This document shows, piece by piece, positions 17,440 through 26,218 of a stretch of DNA of 64,000 nucleotides. A model generated the notes under the pieces. The model ran no database searches and was not told where the DNA came from. It was given only the letters and a program-made list of their open reading frames with translations. Position numbers and translations under genes: made by a program. The stretch covers positions 2,677,001 to 2,741,000 of the forward strand of contig NZ_CP098755.1 in assembly GCF_023746555.1 (NCBI RefSeq). The letters are read 5' to 3'. The DNA comes from Brevibacillus ruminantium (GTDB lineage Bacteria > Bacillota > Bacilli > Brevibacillales > Brevibacillaceae). Numbering within the stretch: the first letter of the stretch is position 1; the number at the start of each line of letters is the position of its first letter.

Positions 17440-18726
17440 ATGCAAATCCATGTTGTCGAGCAAGGACAAACCTTGAGTGTCATTGCAGAGCGCTACAACA
17501 CCACAGCGATTGCAATCGCTCAGGCCAACCAGATTCCTGAACCGGATCGACTCGTCGTCGGACAGGCGCTGGTCATCCCGATTGTAGGCAGCTACTACTG
17601 GATACAGGCGGGAGATACGCTTTATACCATAGGTCAAAACTACGGAATCAGTGCCCCCGAATTGGCGCGGGTCAACGGAATTTCGCTTTACCGCCCGCTT
17701 CAGATCGGGCAGCGATTGTACATTCCGCCCAGGCCGCGCCGGGCAGCTGATTTTAATGCATATGCGGAGCCGAGGCAGAGAGTGACCGAGGCACTGGAGG
17801 CAGATGTCCGACAAGCTGCCCCACATCTGACCTACCTTGCTCCGTTCAGCTTTCGGATAAATCGGGATGGTACCCTGACTCCCCCGCCGCTGGATGATTT
17901 TCGCCGGATTGCTGATGAAAACAAGGTCGTTTTGATGATGGCCATCACTAATCTTGAGGGAGATCAGTTCAGCCCTGAGCTGGGCAGTCTCGTGCTGAAT
18001 GACATGACGATTCAAAACAAGCTGTTGGACAATATCATCAGTACGGCCAATGAACTGGGATTTGGGGATATCCATTTTGATCTGGAAGCATTGCCCGCAA
18101 CTGACCGAGAAGCGTATGCCCGTTTTCTGCGCCGGGCAAAGGAGCGGGCCAGAGCAAATGGTCTGATGATGTCTGTCGCGGTAGCGCCCAAAACCAGTGC
18201 GGCGCAGCCAGGAAAATGGTACGCGGCTCATGACTATAGAGCGATCGGTGAAATTGCCGACTTTGTGGTCATCATGACCTATGAGTGGGGATACAGCGGG
18301 GGACCGCCGATGCCGGTTTCACCGATTGGTCCGGTACGCAAGGTCCTCGAATATGCCCTGACCGAGATGCCGGCTGGGAAGATCATGATGGGACAAAACC
18401 TCTACGGGTATGATTGGACGCTGCCTTTTCAACCAGGTACCACAGCTCGCGCCCTTAGTCCGCAAGCAGCTGTAGCGCTTGCCCAGGCCAGGCAGGTCGC
18501 GATTCAGTACGACAATCAGGCACAGGCACCGTTCTTTGAGTACACCGATGATGCGGGGCGGAATCATCGTGTCTGGTTTGAGGATGCAAGGTCGATCCAA
18601 GCCAAATTCAATCTGGTCAAAGAGTTGAATCTGCGAGGCGTCAGCTATTGGAGACTGGGCCTTCCTTTTCCGCAGAATTGGCTCTTGATCGAAGACAACT
18701 TCCGTGTCAGAAAGCGGAGAACATAA
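17440..18726 (+). CDS. LysM-GH18 spore peptidoglycan hydrolase, YaaH/SleL-like
   Basis: A 428-residue enzyme with two N-terminal LysM peptidoglycan-binding motifs (about 2-46 and 50-94) and a glycoside hydrolase 18 domain (about 105-420). The catalytic DxxxDxE is seen as D210, D214, E216 (DIHFDLE). Length and layout equal Bacillus YaaH (SleL), an N-acetylglucosaminidase that degrades cortex muropeptides during germination. There is no signal peptide, as usual for this mother-cell-made spore protein. I start at ATG 17440 because AAGGAGGAG precedes it. An inverted repeat overlaps that site. Strong terminator downstream. Confidence 0.9.
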   Translation: MQIHVVEQGQTLSVIAERYNTTAIAIAQANQIPEPDRLVVGQALVIPIVGSYYWIQAGDTLYTIGQNYGISAPELARVNGISLYRPLQIGQRLYIPPRPRRAADFNAYAEPRQRVTEALEADVRQAAPHLTYLAPFSFRINRDGTLTPPPLDDFRRIADENKVVLMMAITNLEGDQFSPELGSLVLNDMTIQNKLLDNIISTANELGFGDIHFDLEALPATDREAYARFLRRAKERARANGLMMSVAVAPKTSAAQPGKWYAAHDYRAIGEIADFVVIMTYEWGYSGGPPMPVSPIGPVRKVLEYALTEMPAGKIMMGQNLYGYDWTLPFQPGTTARALSPQAAVALAQARQVAIQYDNQAQAPFFEYTDDAGRNHRVWFEDARSIQAKFNLVKELNLRGVSYWRLGLPFPQNWLLIEDNFRVRKRRT

Positions 18727-18728
18727 GA

Positions 18729-18767
18729 AAAAAGCGTACAGTCCGCTCGAGTCTGTACGCTTTTTTT
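18729..18767 (+). terminator. Terminator after the spore enzyme gene
   Basis: Perfect 9-bp stem AGCGTACAG/CTGTACGCT, with an A run before and seven T after. Confidence 0.9.
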
Positions 18768-18817
18768 CTCTATGCAAAACATGGTATGATGTTGGCAAAA
18801 GAACGAGGAGGGAGATC

Positions 18818-19045
18818 ATGGGAGAGTGCAGACTGAACCACAGTACCGAGGATGTCCAGAGTAAGCTCGTCGAGCAGACCCCTTATTTGCCCCCGGCCCT
18901 GGCGCAGCAACTGAGCGGGCTGTTGGATAAAACACTGACACAGGAGACGTTGAATGAACTGTTTCACCTGTTAAAAAAGTACGATCTGGCTTCGCCGGAA
19001 GAACGCTTGGTCCGCGAAGAGAAGATGTACAAGCTGTTTGCATAA
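18818..19045 (+). CDS. Hypothetical protein, 75 aa
   Basis: A 75-residue helical, soluble protein (central part LPPALAQQLSGLLDKTLTQE). No recognised domain; similar group-specific proteins occur in Bacillales. I start at ATG 18818, supported by GAGGAGGGAGATC, and not at the longer upstream reading, which runs back through a terminator. A TGGTATGAT extended -10 sits at 18782-18790. Confidence 0.7.
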   Translation: MGECRLNHSTEDVQSKLVEQTPYLPPALAQQLSGLLDKTLTQETLNELFHLLKKYDLASPEERLVREEKMYKLFA

Positions 19046-19056
19046 GAAAGTGTGAT

Positions 19057-19443
19057 CTATTCGATCCGTTTACGCCCGGCGAATCCATCGGTGAGACTAT
19101 GATAGTGCATGATCCGCGGCTCCCCGGCTCTCCAACAGAGCAGCACTTCTTCCCCGTTGATAACGGACGGAAAGTCAAACAGGCCGATGTCGATATCTTT
19201 GACCTGGATACCTTTTTCCATCAACTGGCTGATGTGAAGTTGTGATTCCAAATCCATAAACTCCAGGCGGCATTCCAGTGTAAACACCGCTTGCTCGTCC
19301 TGGGGTTGTTGTTTTTTCACTTGCTGTAATTCTTCATACATGCTATAAAAGCGGCGTTTTGTCTCCTGTAAAAAGGAGAGTTCCTCGCGTACATACGGGA
19401 GCAATTGATTTGCTTCATCAAGAGTGAAATATTTTTTGGACAA
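19057..19443 (-). CDS. DUF2203-family protein
   Basis: A 128-residue protein of the DUF2203 family. It opens with the typical KYFTLDEANQLLPYV, has a central charged helical segment, and ends with LLCWRAGEPRIMHYHSLTDG-like sequence (reads VLLCWRAGEPRI then YHSLTDGFAGRK), the family's conserved end. Function unknown. The ribosome site GGAGGAGGTG fits a TTG start at 19443 better than the GTG at 19452. Confidence 0.8.
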   Translation of the reverse strand: MSKKYFTLDEANQLLPYVREELSFLQETKRRFYSMYEELQQVKKQQPQDEQAVFTLECRLEFMDLESQLHISQLMEKGIQVKDIDIGLFDFPSVINGEEVLLCWRAGEPRIMHYHSLTDGFAGRKRIE

Positions 19444-19536
19444 ACATAACACCTCCTCCCACCATTATACAAGGATGCGGACAGGGAGGAAATGGAAGAG
19501 TTGTCCGCAGTGTGCGGCAACCGGGAAGGAGCAGCC

Positions 19537-20751
19537 ATGGACGACAAACTGTACTACCAGGACGCCTATTTGCAGAGTTTTGAGGCAGAGATTGTCAAGC
19601 GCGGTGCGGAAGAGAATGGACAACCTTATGTGGTGCTGACGCAGACCGCGTTTTACCCGACGGGCGGGGGTCAGCCATGCGATCTGGGGACCCTCGGTAA
19701 TCGACAGGTTACGGATGTGGAGGAGGTCGCGGGGGAGATCAGGCATCGCTTGGATGCACCGATCGCGGAAGACGTAACAAAGGTTGCCGGACAGATTGAT
19801 TGGGAGCGCCGTTTTGATCTGATGCAGCAGCATGCAGGTCAGCATATTTTGTCAGCATCCTTTATCGAAATCGCAGGAGCGCAGACCGTCGCCTTTCACC
19901 TGGGACGCGAGCATGTGACGATTGATGTAGAGCTGGATACACTGGCAGCGGAGCTGGCGGAGAGGGTTGAGCGATTGGCCAATCAGATCGTGATGGAAAA
20001 CCGCCCGATTGAAGCGCGGTTTGTCACAGAAGAAGAGCTGGCGCAGTTGCCCCTCACCAAACAACCGACCGTAACGGAAAATATCCGGGTCGTGATGATC
20101 AAAGACTTTGATTACAACCCCTGTGGCGGTACACATCCGCATACAACCGGCGAAGTGGGGCCAATCAAGATTATCGGTTGGGAGCGTCATCGCGGCAACA
20201 TCCGCGTCCAGTTTGTCTGCGGTGCCCGAGCCTTTGCCGATTATTCACGAAAACAAAAGCTGCTGCAGGACTTGATGAGATTACTGGGGACCAGTGAGTC
20301 AGAGGCATGTGAAGTGTTGGGGCGTCTACTGACTGAAAAAGAAGCTTTGAAAGAGGCTTTGCAGCAAAAGGAAATGGAATTGCTCAGTCTGGAAGCCGAA
20401 CGCTTGCGAAAAGAGTCTGAAGGGCTGGGAGGTAATCTGCGGCTGGTTCTGACTTCTTTTGCGGGGCGCAGTATGCAAGAGCTTCAACAGTTGGCGCGAG
20501 CAATCACTTCCCAGGATGCAAAGGCCATCGTTTTGTTTGCGACAACTGGTGAAAAGCTTCAGCTTGTCTTTGCTCGCGGTACAGACGTTACAGTGGAGAT
20601 GAATCAGTTGGTCAAGGAAACCCTGCCGCTAATCGATGGAAAAGGCGGTGGAAGTCCGTCCATGGCGCAAGGAGGCGGTGCTGCTACGCTGCCGGTCGAT
20701 GATCTCCTTTCCCATGCACGTGGGCTTCTTCTGGCAAAAATAGAGGGATAA
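19537..20751 (+). CDS. Alanyl-tRNA editing protein, AlaX-L type with DHHA1
   Basis: A 404-residue free-standing editing protein that removes Ser or Gly wrongly attached to tRNA-Ala. Zinc ligands are the HxxxH pair His99 and His103 (QQHAGQHIL) and Cys196 with His200 (CGGTH). An N-terminal FYPTGGGQPCDLG motif is typical. After a coiled coil (about 255-290) comes a DHHA1 domain ending in the Gly-rich GKGGGSPSMAQGGG, as in alanyl-tRNA synthetase. ATG 19537 follows GGAAGGAG. A second, shorter AlaX lies at 47550-48275. Confidence 0.92.
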   Translation: MDDKLYYQDAYLQSFEAEIVKRGAEENGQPYVVLTQTAFYPTGGGQPCDLGTLGNRQVTDVEEVAGEIRHRLDAPIAEDVTKVAGQIDWERRFDLMQQHAGQHILSASFIEIAGAQTVAFHLGREHVTIDVELDTLAAELAERVERLANQIVMENRPIEARFVTEEELAQLPLTKQPTVTENIRVVMIKDFDYNPCGGTHPHTTGEVGPIKIIGWERHRGNIRVQFVCGARAFADYSRKQKLLQDLMRLLGTSESEACEVLGRLLTEKEALKEALQQKEMELLSLEAERLRKESEGLGGNLRLVLTSFAGRSMQELQQLARAITSQDAKAIVLFATTGEKLQLVFARGTDVTVEMNQLVKETLPLIDGKGGGSPSMAQGGGAATLPVDDLLSHARGLLLAKIEG

Positions 20752-20803
20752 CATACGTTGTTTTCCATAAAATGGACAAATGAATGAGGAGGGGACGATT
20801 ACG

Positions 20804-21190
20804 ATGACTTCATGGAATCCGGGCGATCATGTTCGTGTGGGCCACAAAACGGGCGAGTACATTACGGAAGTGGTCGAAAATCACGGTGAAAAATTATTGG
20901 TAAAAGTTATGGCCGTGACGAAATATCCAACGCAAGGTGATTTGCACAATCCGCTGGAAGTTGATGTGCCGCTGTTTCACCAGAGACCAGCGCTCTCTTA
21001 TCTGGAAAAAATCATGGTTCCCACACAGACCGTGATGGGTTACAACGGCGCTTTGCCTGATTACAAGGAGTCGGTAAAGGTGACGTTGGAGCGGGAAATG
21101 GAAAAGCTGCGAAAGACGACAAAATGGGCCGAGCGTTGTCTGGTCGAACTGGAGATTTTGTACAAGGAAACCTTTACAAACGCAAAATAG
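20804..21190 (+). CDS. kapB: Kinase-associated protein KapB
   Basis: A 128-residue protein matching KapB in length and sequence (VKVMAVTKYPTQGDLHNPLE, then DVPLFHQRPALSYLEK and DYKESVKVTLEREME). In Bacillus subtilis KapB supports the sporulation kinase KinB and so phosphorelay input. It is not itself a lipoprotein here: no signal peptide or lipobox is present. ATG 20804 lies after GAGGAGGGGACGATTACG. The TPP riboswitch begins about 40 bases downstream. Confidence 0.9.
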   Translation: MTSWNPGDHVRVGHKTGEYITEVVENHGEKLLVKVMAVTKYPTQGDLHNPLEVDVPLFHQRPALSYLEKIMVPTQTVMGYNGALPDYKESVKVTLEREMEKLRKTTKWAERCLVELEILYKETFTNAK

Positions 21191-21228
21191 CGTGATAGTG
21201 TAGAAATCGAACCAAATAATGACGTTCA

Positions 21229-21326
21229 ATACCAAACGGGAGCCGGGCGAAATCGGCTGAGATTGTAACGAATGCGTTACTGACCGTTGAACCTGAACTG
21301 GGTCATGCCAGCGGAGGAAGAGGTAT
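21229..21326 (+). promoter_or_regulatory. TPP (thi-box) riboswitch
   Basis: The closing stem ATACC (21229-21233) pairs with GGTAT (21322-21326). The conserved core is present: GGGAGCC, CTGAGATT, TTGAACCTGAACTGGGTCA and TGCCAGCGGAGGAAG. This aptamer binds thiamine pyrophosphate. A terminator hairpin about 75 bases downstream indicates control of transcription: TPP binding should shut off the thiS-thiY operon. Confidence 0.95.
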
Positions 21327-21402
21327 CAGCTCATCAGCGAGAAGGTCGATGTCATGTGTTCTCTAGCAGTCACGACATCACCCCATGCAGATCAGCAACC
21401 AC

Positions 21403-21429
21403 AACCATCCGAGGCGGATGGTTTTTTTT
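21403..21429 (+). terminator. Riboswitch-controlled terminator
   Basis: AACCATCCG pairs with CGGATGGTT around a short loop and is followed by eight T. It lies between the TPP aptamer and thiS, as the expression platform. Confidence 0.85.
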
Positions 21430-21556
21430 ATCCGCCCCGGATGTACCGTATAAATACGGCTTCTTCCGTCTGTTGTCTCATGATACAGGTGGAAGCGGCC
21501 GTTTTTTTATGACGTCTCGTTTGAACAAACCATCAAGTGCGCTGAGGAGGGAGAAT

Positions 21557-21760
21557 ATGCAGGTCCAGTTAAATGGCAAGGGAACGGAGCTGGCTGACAC
21601 GATACAGAATGTGCGTGAATTGCTGCTGTCCTACCAGTTGCAAGAAAAAATCGTCATTGTAGAGCGAAACGGCGAGATCGTGGATCGCTCCCGCTATGAA
21701 GAAACACCGGTTATGGATGGAGACAGAATTGAAATTGTACACTTTGTCGGTGGAGGATGA
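21557..21760 (+). CDS. thiS: Sulfur carrier protein ThiS
   Basis: A 67-residue ubiquitin-like sulfur carrier for thiazole synthesis. It starts MQVQLNGKG and ends in the essential Gly-Gly (HFVGGG); the terminal Gly is turned into a thiocarboxylate that gives sulfur to ThiG. One extra terminal Gly is present compared with the classic ...GG end, which is worth noting. ATG after GAGGAGGGAGAAT. It is the first gene of the riboswitch operon and its stop overlaps a minor ATG of thiG. Confidence 0.93.
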   Translation: MQVQLNGKGTELADTIQNVRELLLSYQLQEKIVIVERNGEIVDRSRYEETPVMDGDRIEIVHFVGGG

Positions 21761-21765
21761 TCAAG

Positions 21766-22536
21766 ATGGATACATGGAAAATTGGACCGTATGAATTTCG
21801 CTCGCGCCTGCTTCTGGGTACGGGAAAATTTCCCGATCTGGAGCTGCAAGGCAAGGCCGTGGCTGCTTCAGAAGCGGAAATATTGACATTTGCCATACGT
21901 CGTTTAAATTTGGAAAACCCGCATGAACCAAACTTTCTGGAACAGTTGGACTTGAAACAGTTTACGCTGCTGCCTAATACAGCAGGAGCATACACGGCAG
22001 AGGAGGCGGTACGGATTGCACGATTGGCAAAAGCATCAGGTCTGTGCGACATGATCAAGGTCGAAGTAATCGGCGATCCGAAAACACTGCTGCCGGACCC
22101 TATCGGTACGCTGGAAGCCTCCCGAATTCTCGTCGAAGAGGGATTCATCGTCCTGACTTACACCAATGATGATCCGATTTTAGCAAGACATTTGCAGGAA
22201 GTAGGCGTACATGCCGTCATGCCGGGAGCTTCCCCGATCGGTTCTGGTCAGGGCATCATCAATGCAAACAACCTCCGGTTTATCATCGAGGACGCCAAGG
22301 TGCCGGTCATCATTGATGCGGGCATCGGTTCCCCGGCTGATTGTGCGCTGGCCATGGAGCTTGGCGCAGATGGCGTCCTGCTCAACACAGCCGTGGCTCT
22401 CGCCGATGATCCTGTACTGATGGCGGAAGCGATGAAACTGGGAGTCGAGGCAGGCAGAAAAGGCTTCCTGGCCGGTAGAATTCCGAAAAAGCGCTATGCT
22501 TCAGCGAGCAGTCCTCTGGAAGGCATGATTGAATAA
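21766..22536 (+). CDS. thiG: Thiazole synthase ThiG
   Basis: A 256-residue TIM-barrel enzyme that makes the thiamine thiazole from DXP, dehydroglycine and ThiS-COSH. Family pieces are [12 protein letters not shown] at the start, [32 protein letters not shown] and [16 protein letters not shown]; the Schiff-base Lys is in the IKVEV strand. The length equals that of Bacillus ThiG when started at ATG 21766, nine bases after GGAGG; the ATG at 21757 touches that site. No ThiO or ThiF gene follows, so glycine oxidation and ThiS activation must be encoded elsewhere. Confidence 0.95.
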   Translation: MDTWKIGPYEFRSRLLLGTGKFPDLELQGKAVAASEAEILTFAIRRLNLENPHEPNFLEQLDLKQFTLLPNTAGAYTAEEAVRIARLAKASGLCDMIKVEVIGDPKTLLPDPIGTLEASRILVEEGFIVLTYTNDDPILARHLQEVGVHAVMPGASPIGSGQGIINANNLRFIIEDAKVPVIIDAGIGSPADCALAMELGADGVLLNTAVALADDPVLMAEAMKLGVEAGRKGFLAGRIPKKRYASASSPLEGMIE

Positions 22537-22615
22537 AGTCGCAGCGACGAACACGCATTATGAGAACACCACCTGGATATAGGAGCACGAGCAAGAAGAA
22601 GAGGAGTGTGTCAAC

Positions 22616-23296
22616 ATGTCAACCTTTACGCAGCGTCTGCGTAAGAAAGTAGACCCGATCTGGGAGCGGACGCATCGTCACCCCTTTGTGACTGGTCTTG
22701 GCGACGGAAGCCTTCCCGTCCAATCTTTCCGCTTCTACATGAAGCAGGATTACGTCTATTTGATCGAATACGCCAAAATGTTCGCCATCGCCAGTACAAA
22801 GGCGACGGATTTGGCGACCAGTTCTCGCTTTGCATCTCTACAGGAGGCCACGCTTCATTTTGAAATGGATCTTCATCGGCAATACGCGGCGCGGTTCGGG
22901 ATCACACGTGAAGAGCTGGAGCAAACCAAGCCCTCGTTTGTCATGCTGGCGTACACCAGCTACATGCTGAAAGTAGCTCACCAGGGCTCGCTTGCCGATC
23001 TGGTAAGTGCGGTTCTCCCGTGTGCCTGGAGCTATTGGGAAATCGGGAAACGGCTGGCGATGATCGAAGGCGCGATTGAGCATGAATGGTACGGGGATTG
23101 GGTGCGCACCTACAGCTCGGAGGAATTCGGTGAGCTGGCGCAATGGTTGATCGATCTGATGGACCAACTGGCCGAGGGCAAAACGGAAGCTGAGCTGGCT
23201 ATACTGGAGGAGCATTTCTTGAATACCTCGCGCATGGAATATCTGTTCTGGGAGATGGCTTACACGGAGGAAGAGTGGCCGTGCGAGAGAAACTAG
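22616..23296 (+). CDS. tenA: Aminopyrimidine aminohydrolase / thiaminase II TenA
   Basis: A 226-residue TenA. Conserved active-site residues are Asp45 and Tyr48 (MKQDYVYL), the nucleophile Cys136 (LPCAWSYWEIG), Tyr140 and Glu208 (SRMEYLFWE). TenA hydrolyses aminomethyl-aminopyrimidine to HMP in salvage of degraded thiamine. ATG after GAGGAGTGTGTCAAC. Its 3' end overlaps thiZ by 22 bases, pointing to tight coupling with the ThiXYZ transporter. Confidence 0.95.
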   Translation: MSTFTQRLRKKVDPIWERTHRHPFVTGLGDGSLPVQSFRFYMKQDYVYLIEYAKMFAIASTKATDLATSSRFASLQEATLHFEMDLHRQYAARFGITREELEQTKPSFVMLAYTSYMLKVAHQGSLADLVSAVLPCAWSYWEIGKRLAMIEGAIEHEWYGDWVRTYSSEEFGELAQWLIDLMDQLAEGKTEAELAILEEHFLNTSRMEYLFWEMAYTEEEWPCERN

Positions 23297-24057
23297 CATT
23301 TTCGCAAGTCAGTTTTTCCTATGGAGATCAGCCTATCTTGGATAGGTTTGGCTTGGAGATCCAAAAAGGTGAGCTGGTAAGTCTGATCGGGCCGAGCGGG
23401 ATCGGGAAGAGTACGCTTTTTCAACTGGCAGCCGGCCTGCTTCAGCCCGAGCACGGTGTCATCCGTCTTGATGGACAGCCAGCGACAAAACGGCTGGGGC
23501 AGGTTGGCTACATGCCCCAGCGGGATCTGCTCCTGGCCTGGCGGACTGTGGCTGAAAATGCGGGTTTACCGCTGGAAATACAAGGATTTTCACAACGAGC
23601 GATCCGTGAGCGTGTCGAGCAAGAACTGCCGAGGTTTGGCCTTGCTGAATGGAAAGATGCGTACCCGGAGGAACTTTCCGGAGGGATGCGACAACGCGTC
23701 TCCTTTATGCGGGCCTTGTTGACGGGAGCTGATTTGCTCCTGTTGGATGAGCCTTTCAGTGCGCTGGACGGGATCACACGGATGGAGATGCAGGAGTGGC
23801 TCCACTCGATGTGGCAGCAAACAGGCAGTACGATGCTGTTGATTACCCATGACATCGACGAGGCAATCCTGTTGGCAGACAGGGTGGTTGTCCTTTTGGG
23901 TGCCCCCATTCGCCAGCCGGTGGAGCTTCGAGTCGCCGTTCCGCGGCCCAGATCCATGAGCAGCCGAAACGATCCTGCCTTTCACGCATTGCGGGAGGAA
24001 ATCTGGCAGCTTTTGCGCAGCTCTGCCCATGCCGTCGGGGAAAGGAGGGGGGGCTGA
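23275..24057 (+). CDS. thiZ: Thiamine-precursor ABC transporter ATP-binding protein ThiZ
   Basis: A 260-residue ABC ATPase. Walker A GPSGIGKST at 39-47, Q-loop, signature LSGGMRQR near 132 and Walker B LLLLDEPFSALD near 150-161, then the H-loop ITHD. With ThiX and ThiY it should import formylaminopyrimidine. The start could be GTG 23275 (four bases after GGAGG) or GTG 23281 (ten bases); I list the longer one. It overlaps tenA upstream and thiX downstream (TGATG). Confidence 0.9.
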   Translation: MAVREKLAFSQVSFSYGDQPILDRFGLEIQKGELVSLIGPSGIGKSTLFQLAAGLLQPEHGVIRLDGQPATKRLGQVGYMPQRDLLLAWRTVAENAGLPLEIQGFSQRAIRERVEQELPRFGLAEWKDAYPEELSGGMRQRVSFMRALLTGADLLLLDEPFSALDGITRMEMQEWLHSMWQQTGSTMLLITHDIDEAILLADRVVVLLGAPIRQPVELRVAVPRPRSMSSRNDPAFHALREEIWQLLRSSAHAVGERRGG

Positions 24058-24821
24058 TGTCATCATTTCGGAAGGGACTGATGTTTTTGCTTTCCCTCCT
24101 CGGGCTATTGCTCGTCTGGGAAACAGCGTGCCGAATCCTTGATGTCCCCGCATTTATTTTGCCGCCGCCAAGCGCTGTATTTCAATCCCTGTGGAATCTG
24201 CGCGAGCAACTGTTGGGGCTCCATCTCTGGGCGACGTTAAAAGAGGTGCTGCTCGGTCTTTCTGCGTCAGTCTTGTTTGGAATTTCGCTGGCGCTGGTGA
24301 TGACGTTGAGCAAGAGCGCAGAGCGTCTGATCTACCCGTATATCGTGATTTCACAGACGATTCCGATCATCGCGCTGTCACCGGTCTTTATCCTTTGGTT
24401 CGGATATGATCTGACGGGAAAGATCGCCGTTACGATTCTCTTTACATTTTTCCCGATTGTCGTCAGTACCTTCGACGGTTTGCGGGCGTGCGACCGGGAG
24501 ATGACCAACCTTCTCCGCACGATGGGAGCAAGCAGGTGGCAGCTTTTCCGCAAGCTGCAATTGCCGGCCAGCCTCCCCCATTTTTTTAGCGGGCTGAAGG
24601 TAGCCGCTACGTACAGTGTATCCGGTGCGACCATCGGGGAGTGGCTGGGGGCAAGCGAAGGTCTTGGCTATTTTGGGCGCCGGGCTTCGGGCAATTTTCA
24701 GGCACCCGCCTTGTTTGCATCCGTGCTGCTTCTCTCGCTGTTGGGCATGCTGTTGTTTTGGTTGGCAGGGCGATTGGAGCTTCGGTTTGCCCCCCATAAA
24801 CGAAAAAGAAAAAATAGATGA
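24057..24821 (+). CDS. thiX: Thiamine-precursor ABC transporter permease ThiX
   Basis: A 254-residue permease with about six helices and the cytoplasmic EAA-type loop (DREMTNLLRTMGASRWQLFR, near 147-166) that contacts the ATPase. It belongs to the BPD-type inner membrane family used by ThiXYZ and SsuC-like systems. The ATG overlaps the stop of thiZ and follows AAAGGAGGGGGGG. Riboswitch context and TenA support a pyrimidine substrate. Confidence 0.9.
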   Translation: MSSFRKGLMFLLSLLGLLLVWETACRILDVPAFILPPPSAVFQSLWNLREQLLGLHLWATLKEVLLGLSASVLFGISLALVMTLSKSAERLIYPYIVISQTIPIIALSPVFILWFGYDLTGKIAVTILFTFFPIVVSTFDGLRACDREMTNLLRTMGASRWQLFRKLQLPASLPHFFSGLKVAATYSVSGATIGEWLGASEGLGYFGRRASGNFQAPALFASVLLLSLLGMLLFWLAGRLELRFAPHKRKRKNR

Positions 24822-24838
24822 TCAGGTAGGAGAAAACC

Positions 24839-25867
24839 ATGAAAAAATGGACGAAGATGCTTCTTATTCTCAGTCTGACAGCTGGCCTCGCAGCCTGCGG
24901 TACACAGTCAGAACATCCAGCAGGACAGGAGGGCAAGAGCCCATCATCCCCTGGTGGCAAAGAGCCGACTGAACTGACGCTGGTGCTTGACTGGTATCCC
25001 AATGCCGTACACTCTTTTCTCTACGCAGCAGAGGAGCAGGGTTACTTCCGGGACGAAAATCTGAAAGTCCACCTCCAGATGCCGTCGGATGCGAATGATC
25101 CGCTGCGGATGGTCGGAGCGGGCAAAGTCGATATGGCGATCAGCTACCAAACGCAGATGGTGCAGGCCCGCTCGGAAGATATCCAGGTGGTATCGATCGC
25201 CGCCTTGGTGAGACATCCGCTGAATGTGATCATGACGCGGAAAGACAGCGGATTGGATACGCCGGAGAAGCTGGCAGGAAAGAATATCGGGTACCCATCT
25301 GTACCACTTGATGAGGCGGTCGTTCGTACGGTTGTCAGACAAACGGGTGCAGATGATTCCGGCCTTGCTTTTACGGATATCGGCTTTGATATCATCCCGG
25401 CATTAACTGCGAAAAAAGTGGATGCGGTCGTCGGCGGCTATATCAACCATGAGCAGGTCATTCTGGAAAAACACGGTGTGCCTGTCAACGTGATCAAGCC
25501 AAGTGATTTTGGCGTACCGGATTATTACGAGCTGGTCATCGCGACCAGTGATGAGACGTTGACTCAAAAGAAAGACGCTTTAGCAGCCTTTCTCCGCGCT
25601 GCGGCCAAGGGTCAGGCATATGTGAAGGAACACAAGAAAGAGGTATTGACTTCGCTTTTGGCCAAGCAGGCAAAAGAATTCCCATTGGAAGAGGATGTAG
25701 AGGAGAAAAGTCTCGATATCCTTTTGCCTCTGATGGATGCAGGCAGTGAACCTTTTGGCAGTCAGTCTGCGGAATCGTGGCAGAAGCTGATCGATTGGAT
25801 GCTGGAAGAGAAGCTGATATCCAAGGAAATCAAAGCAGAAGAGGTTATGGCAAATCTAACAAAATAG
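24839..25867 (+). CDS. thiY: Thiamine-precursor binding lipoprotein ThiY
   Basis: A 342-residue solute-binding lipoprotein; lipobox LAAC with Cys20. The mature part begins with TLVLDWYPNAVHSFLYAAEE, the NMT1/THI5-like signature of ThiY proteins that bind formylaminopyrimidine. It is the last gene of the riboswitch operon, 17 bases after thiX, and a terminator follows. In characterised systems the next step needs the deformylase YlmB, not present in this window. Confidence 0.92.
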   Translation: MKKWTKMLLILSLTAGLAACGTQSEHPAGQEGKSPSSPGGKEPTELTLVLDWYPNAVHSFLYAAEEQGYFRDENLKVHLQMPSDANDPLRMVGAGKVDMAISYQTQMVQARSEDIQVVSIAALVRHPLNVIMTRKDSGLDTPEKLAGKNIGYPSVPLDEAVVRTVVRQTGADDSGLAFTDIGFDIIPALTAKKVDAVVGGYINHEQVILEKHGVPVNVIKPSDFGVPDYYELVIATSDETLTQKKDALAAFLRAAAKGQAYVKEHKKEVLTSLLAKQAKEFPLEEDVEEKSLDILLPLMDAGSEPFGSQSAESWQKLIDWMLEEKLISKEIKAEEVMANLTK

Positions 25868-25877
25868 TGGCAAAGCG

Positions 25878-25907
25878 CAAAACTCTCCGTTGGGGAGTTT
25901 TGTTTTG
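25878..25907 (+). terminator. Terminator of the thiamine operon
   Basis: CAAAACTC(T)CC pairs with GG(G)GAGTTTTG and is followed by TTTTG. Confidence 0.8.
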
Positions 25908-25973
25908 TCTGGAAGCGTTATAGTATATAAAGAAGAAGGTAGAGTGTTGGAAATTTAGACAAGGAGAAGACTC

Positions 25974-26090
25974 ATGAGCAATAATAAAAACCGGAGCAAC
26001 AAACTGGTCATTCTCGCTTTTGTCGCTACCGTCGTATTATCAGGGGCGTCAATCGCAATTTTTATGTACCGTGCACTAAACGCTATGTAA
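25974..26090 (+). CDS. Small membrane protein, 38 aa
   Basis: A 38-residue protein: a basic, polar start (MSNNKNRSNK), one hydrophobic segment (about 11-33) and a short end. ATG after AAGGAGAAGACTC, and a terminator follows, so a short single-gene unit is well formed. No family recognised. Such proteins are often regulators or stabilisers of membrane complexes; the partner is unknown. Confidence 0.65.
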   Translation: MSNNKNRSNKLVILAFVATVVLSGASIAIFMYRALNAM

Positions 26091-26132
26091 GCGGATCGAG
26101 GATACTCTTTATCAGCCTTCTCGACCTGATGC

Positions 26133-26167
26133 AAAAAGTCACTGAAGCTGTTCTTTAGTGACTTTTT
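26133..26167 (+). terminator. Terminator after the 38-aa gene
   Basis: AAAAAGTCACT pairs with AGTGACTTTTTT over a 13-nt loop; symmetrical, so it can serve the minus-strand gene too. Confidence 0.8.
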
Positions 26168-26218
26168 TCTATCTGTAACAGTCTGATCCGCACGTGCAAT
26201 CCAGCTCTGGACGTGCAG

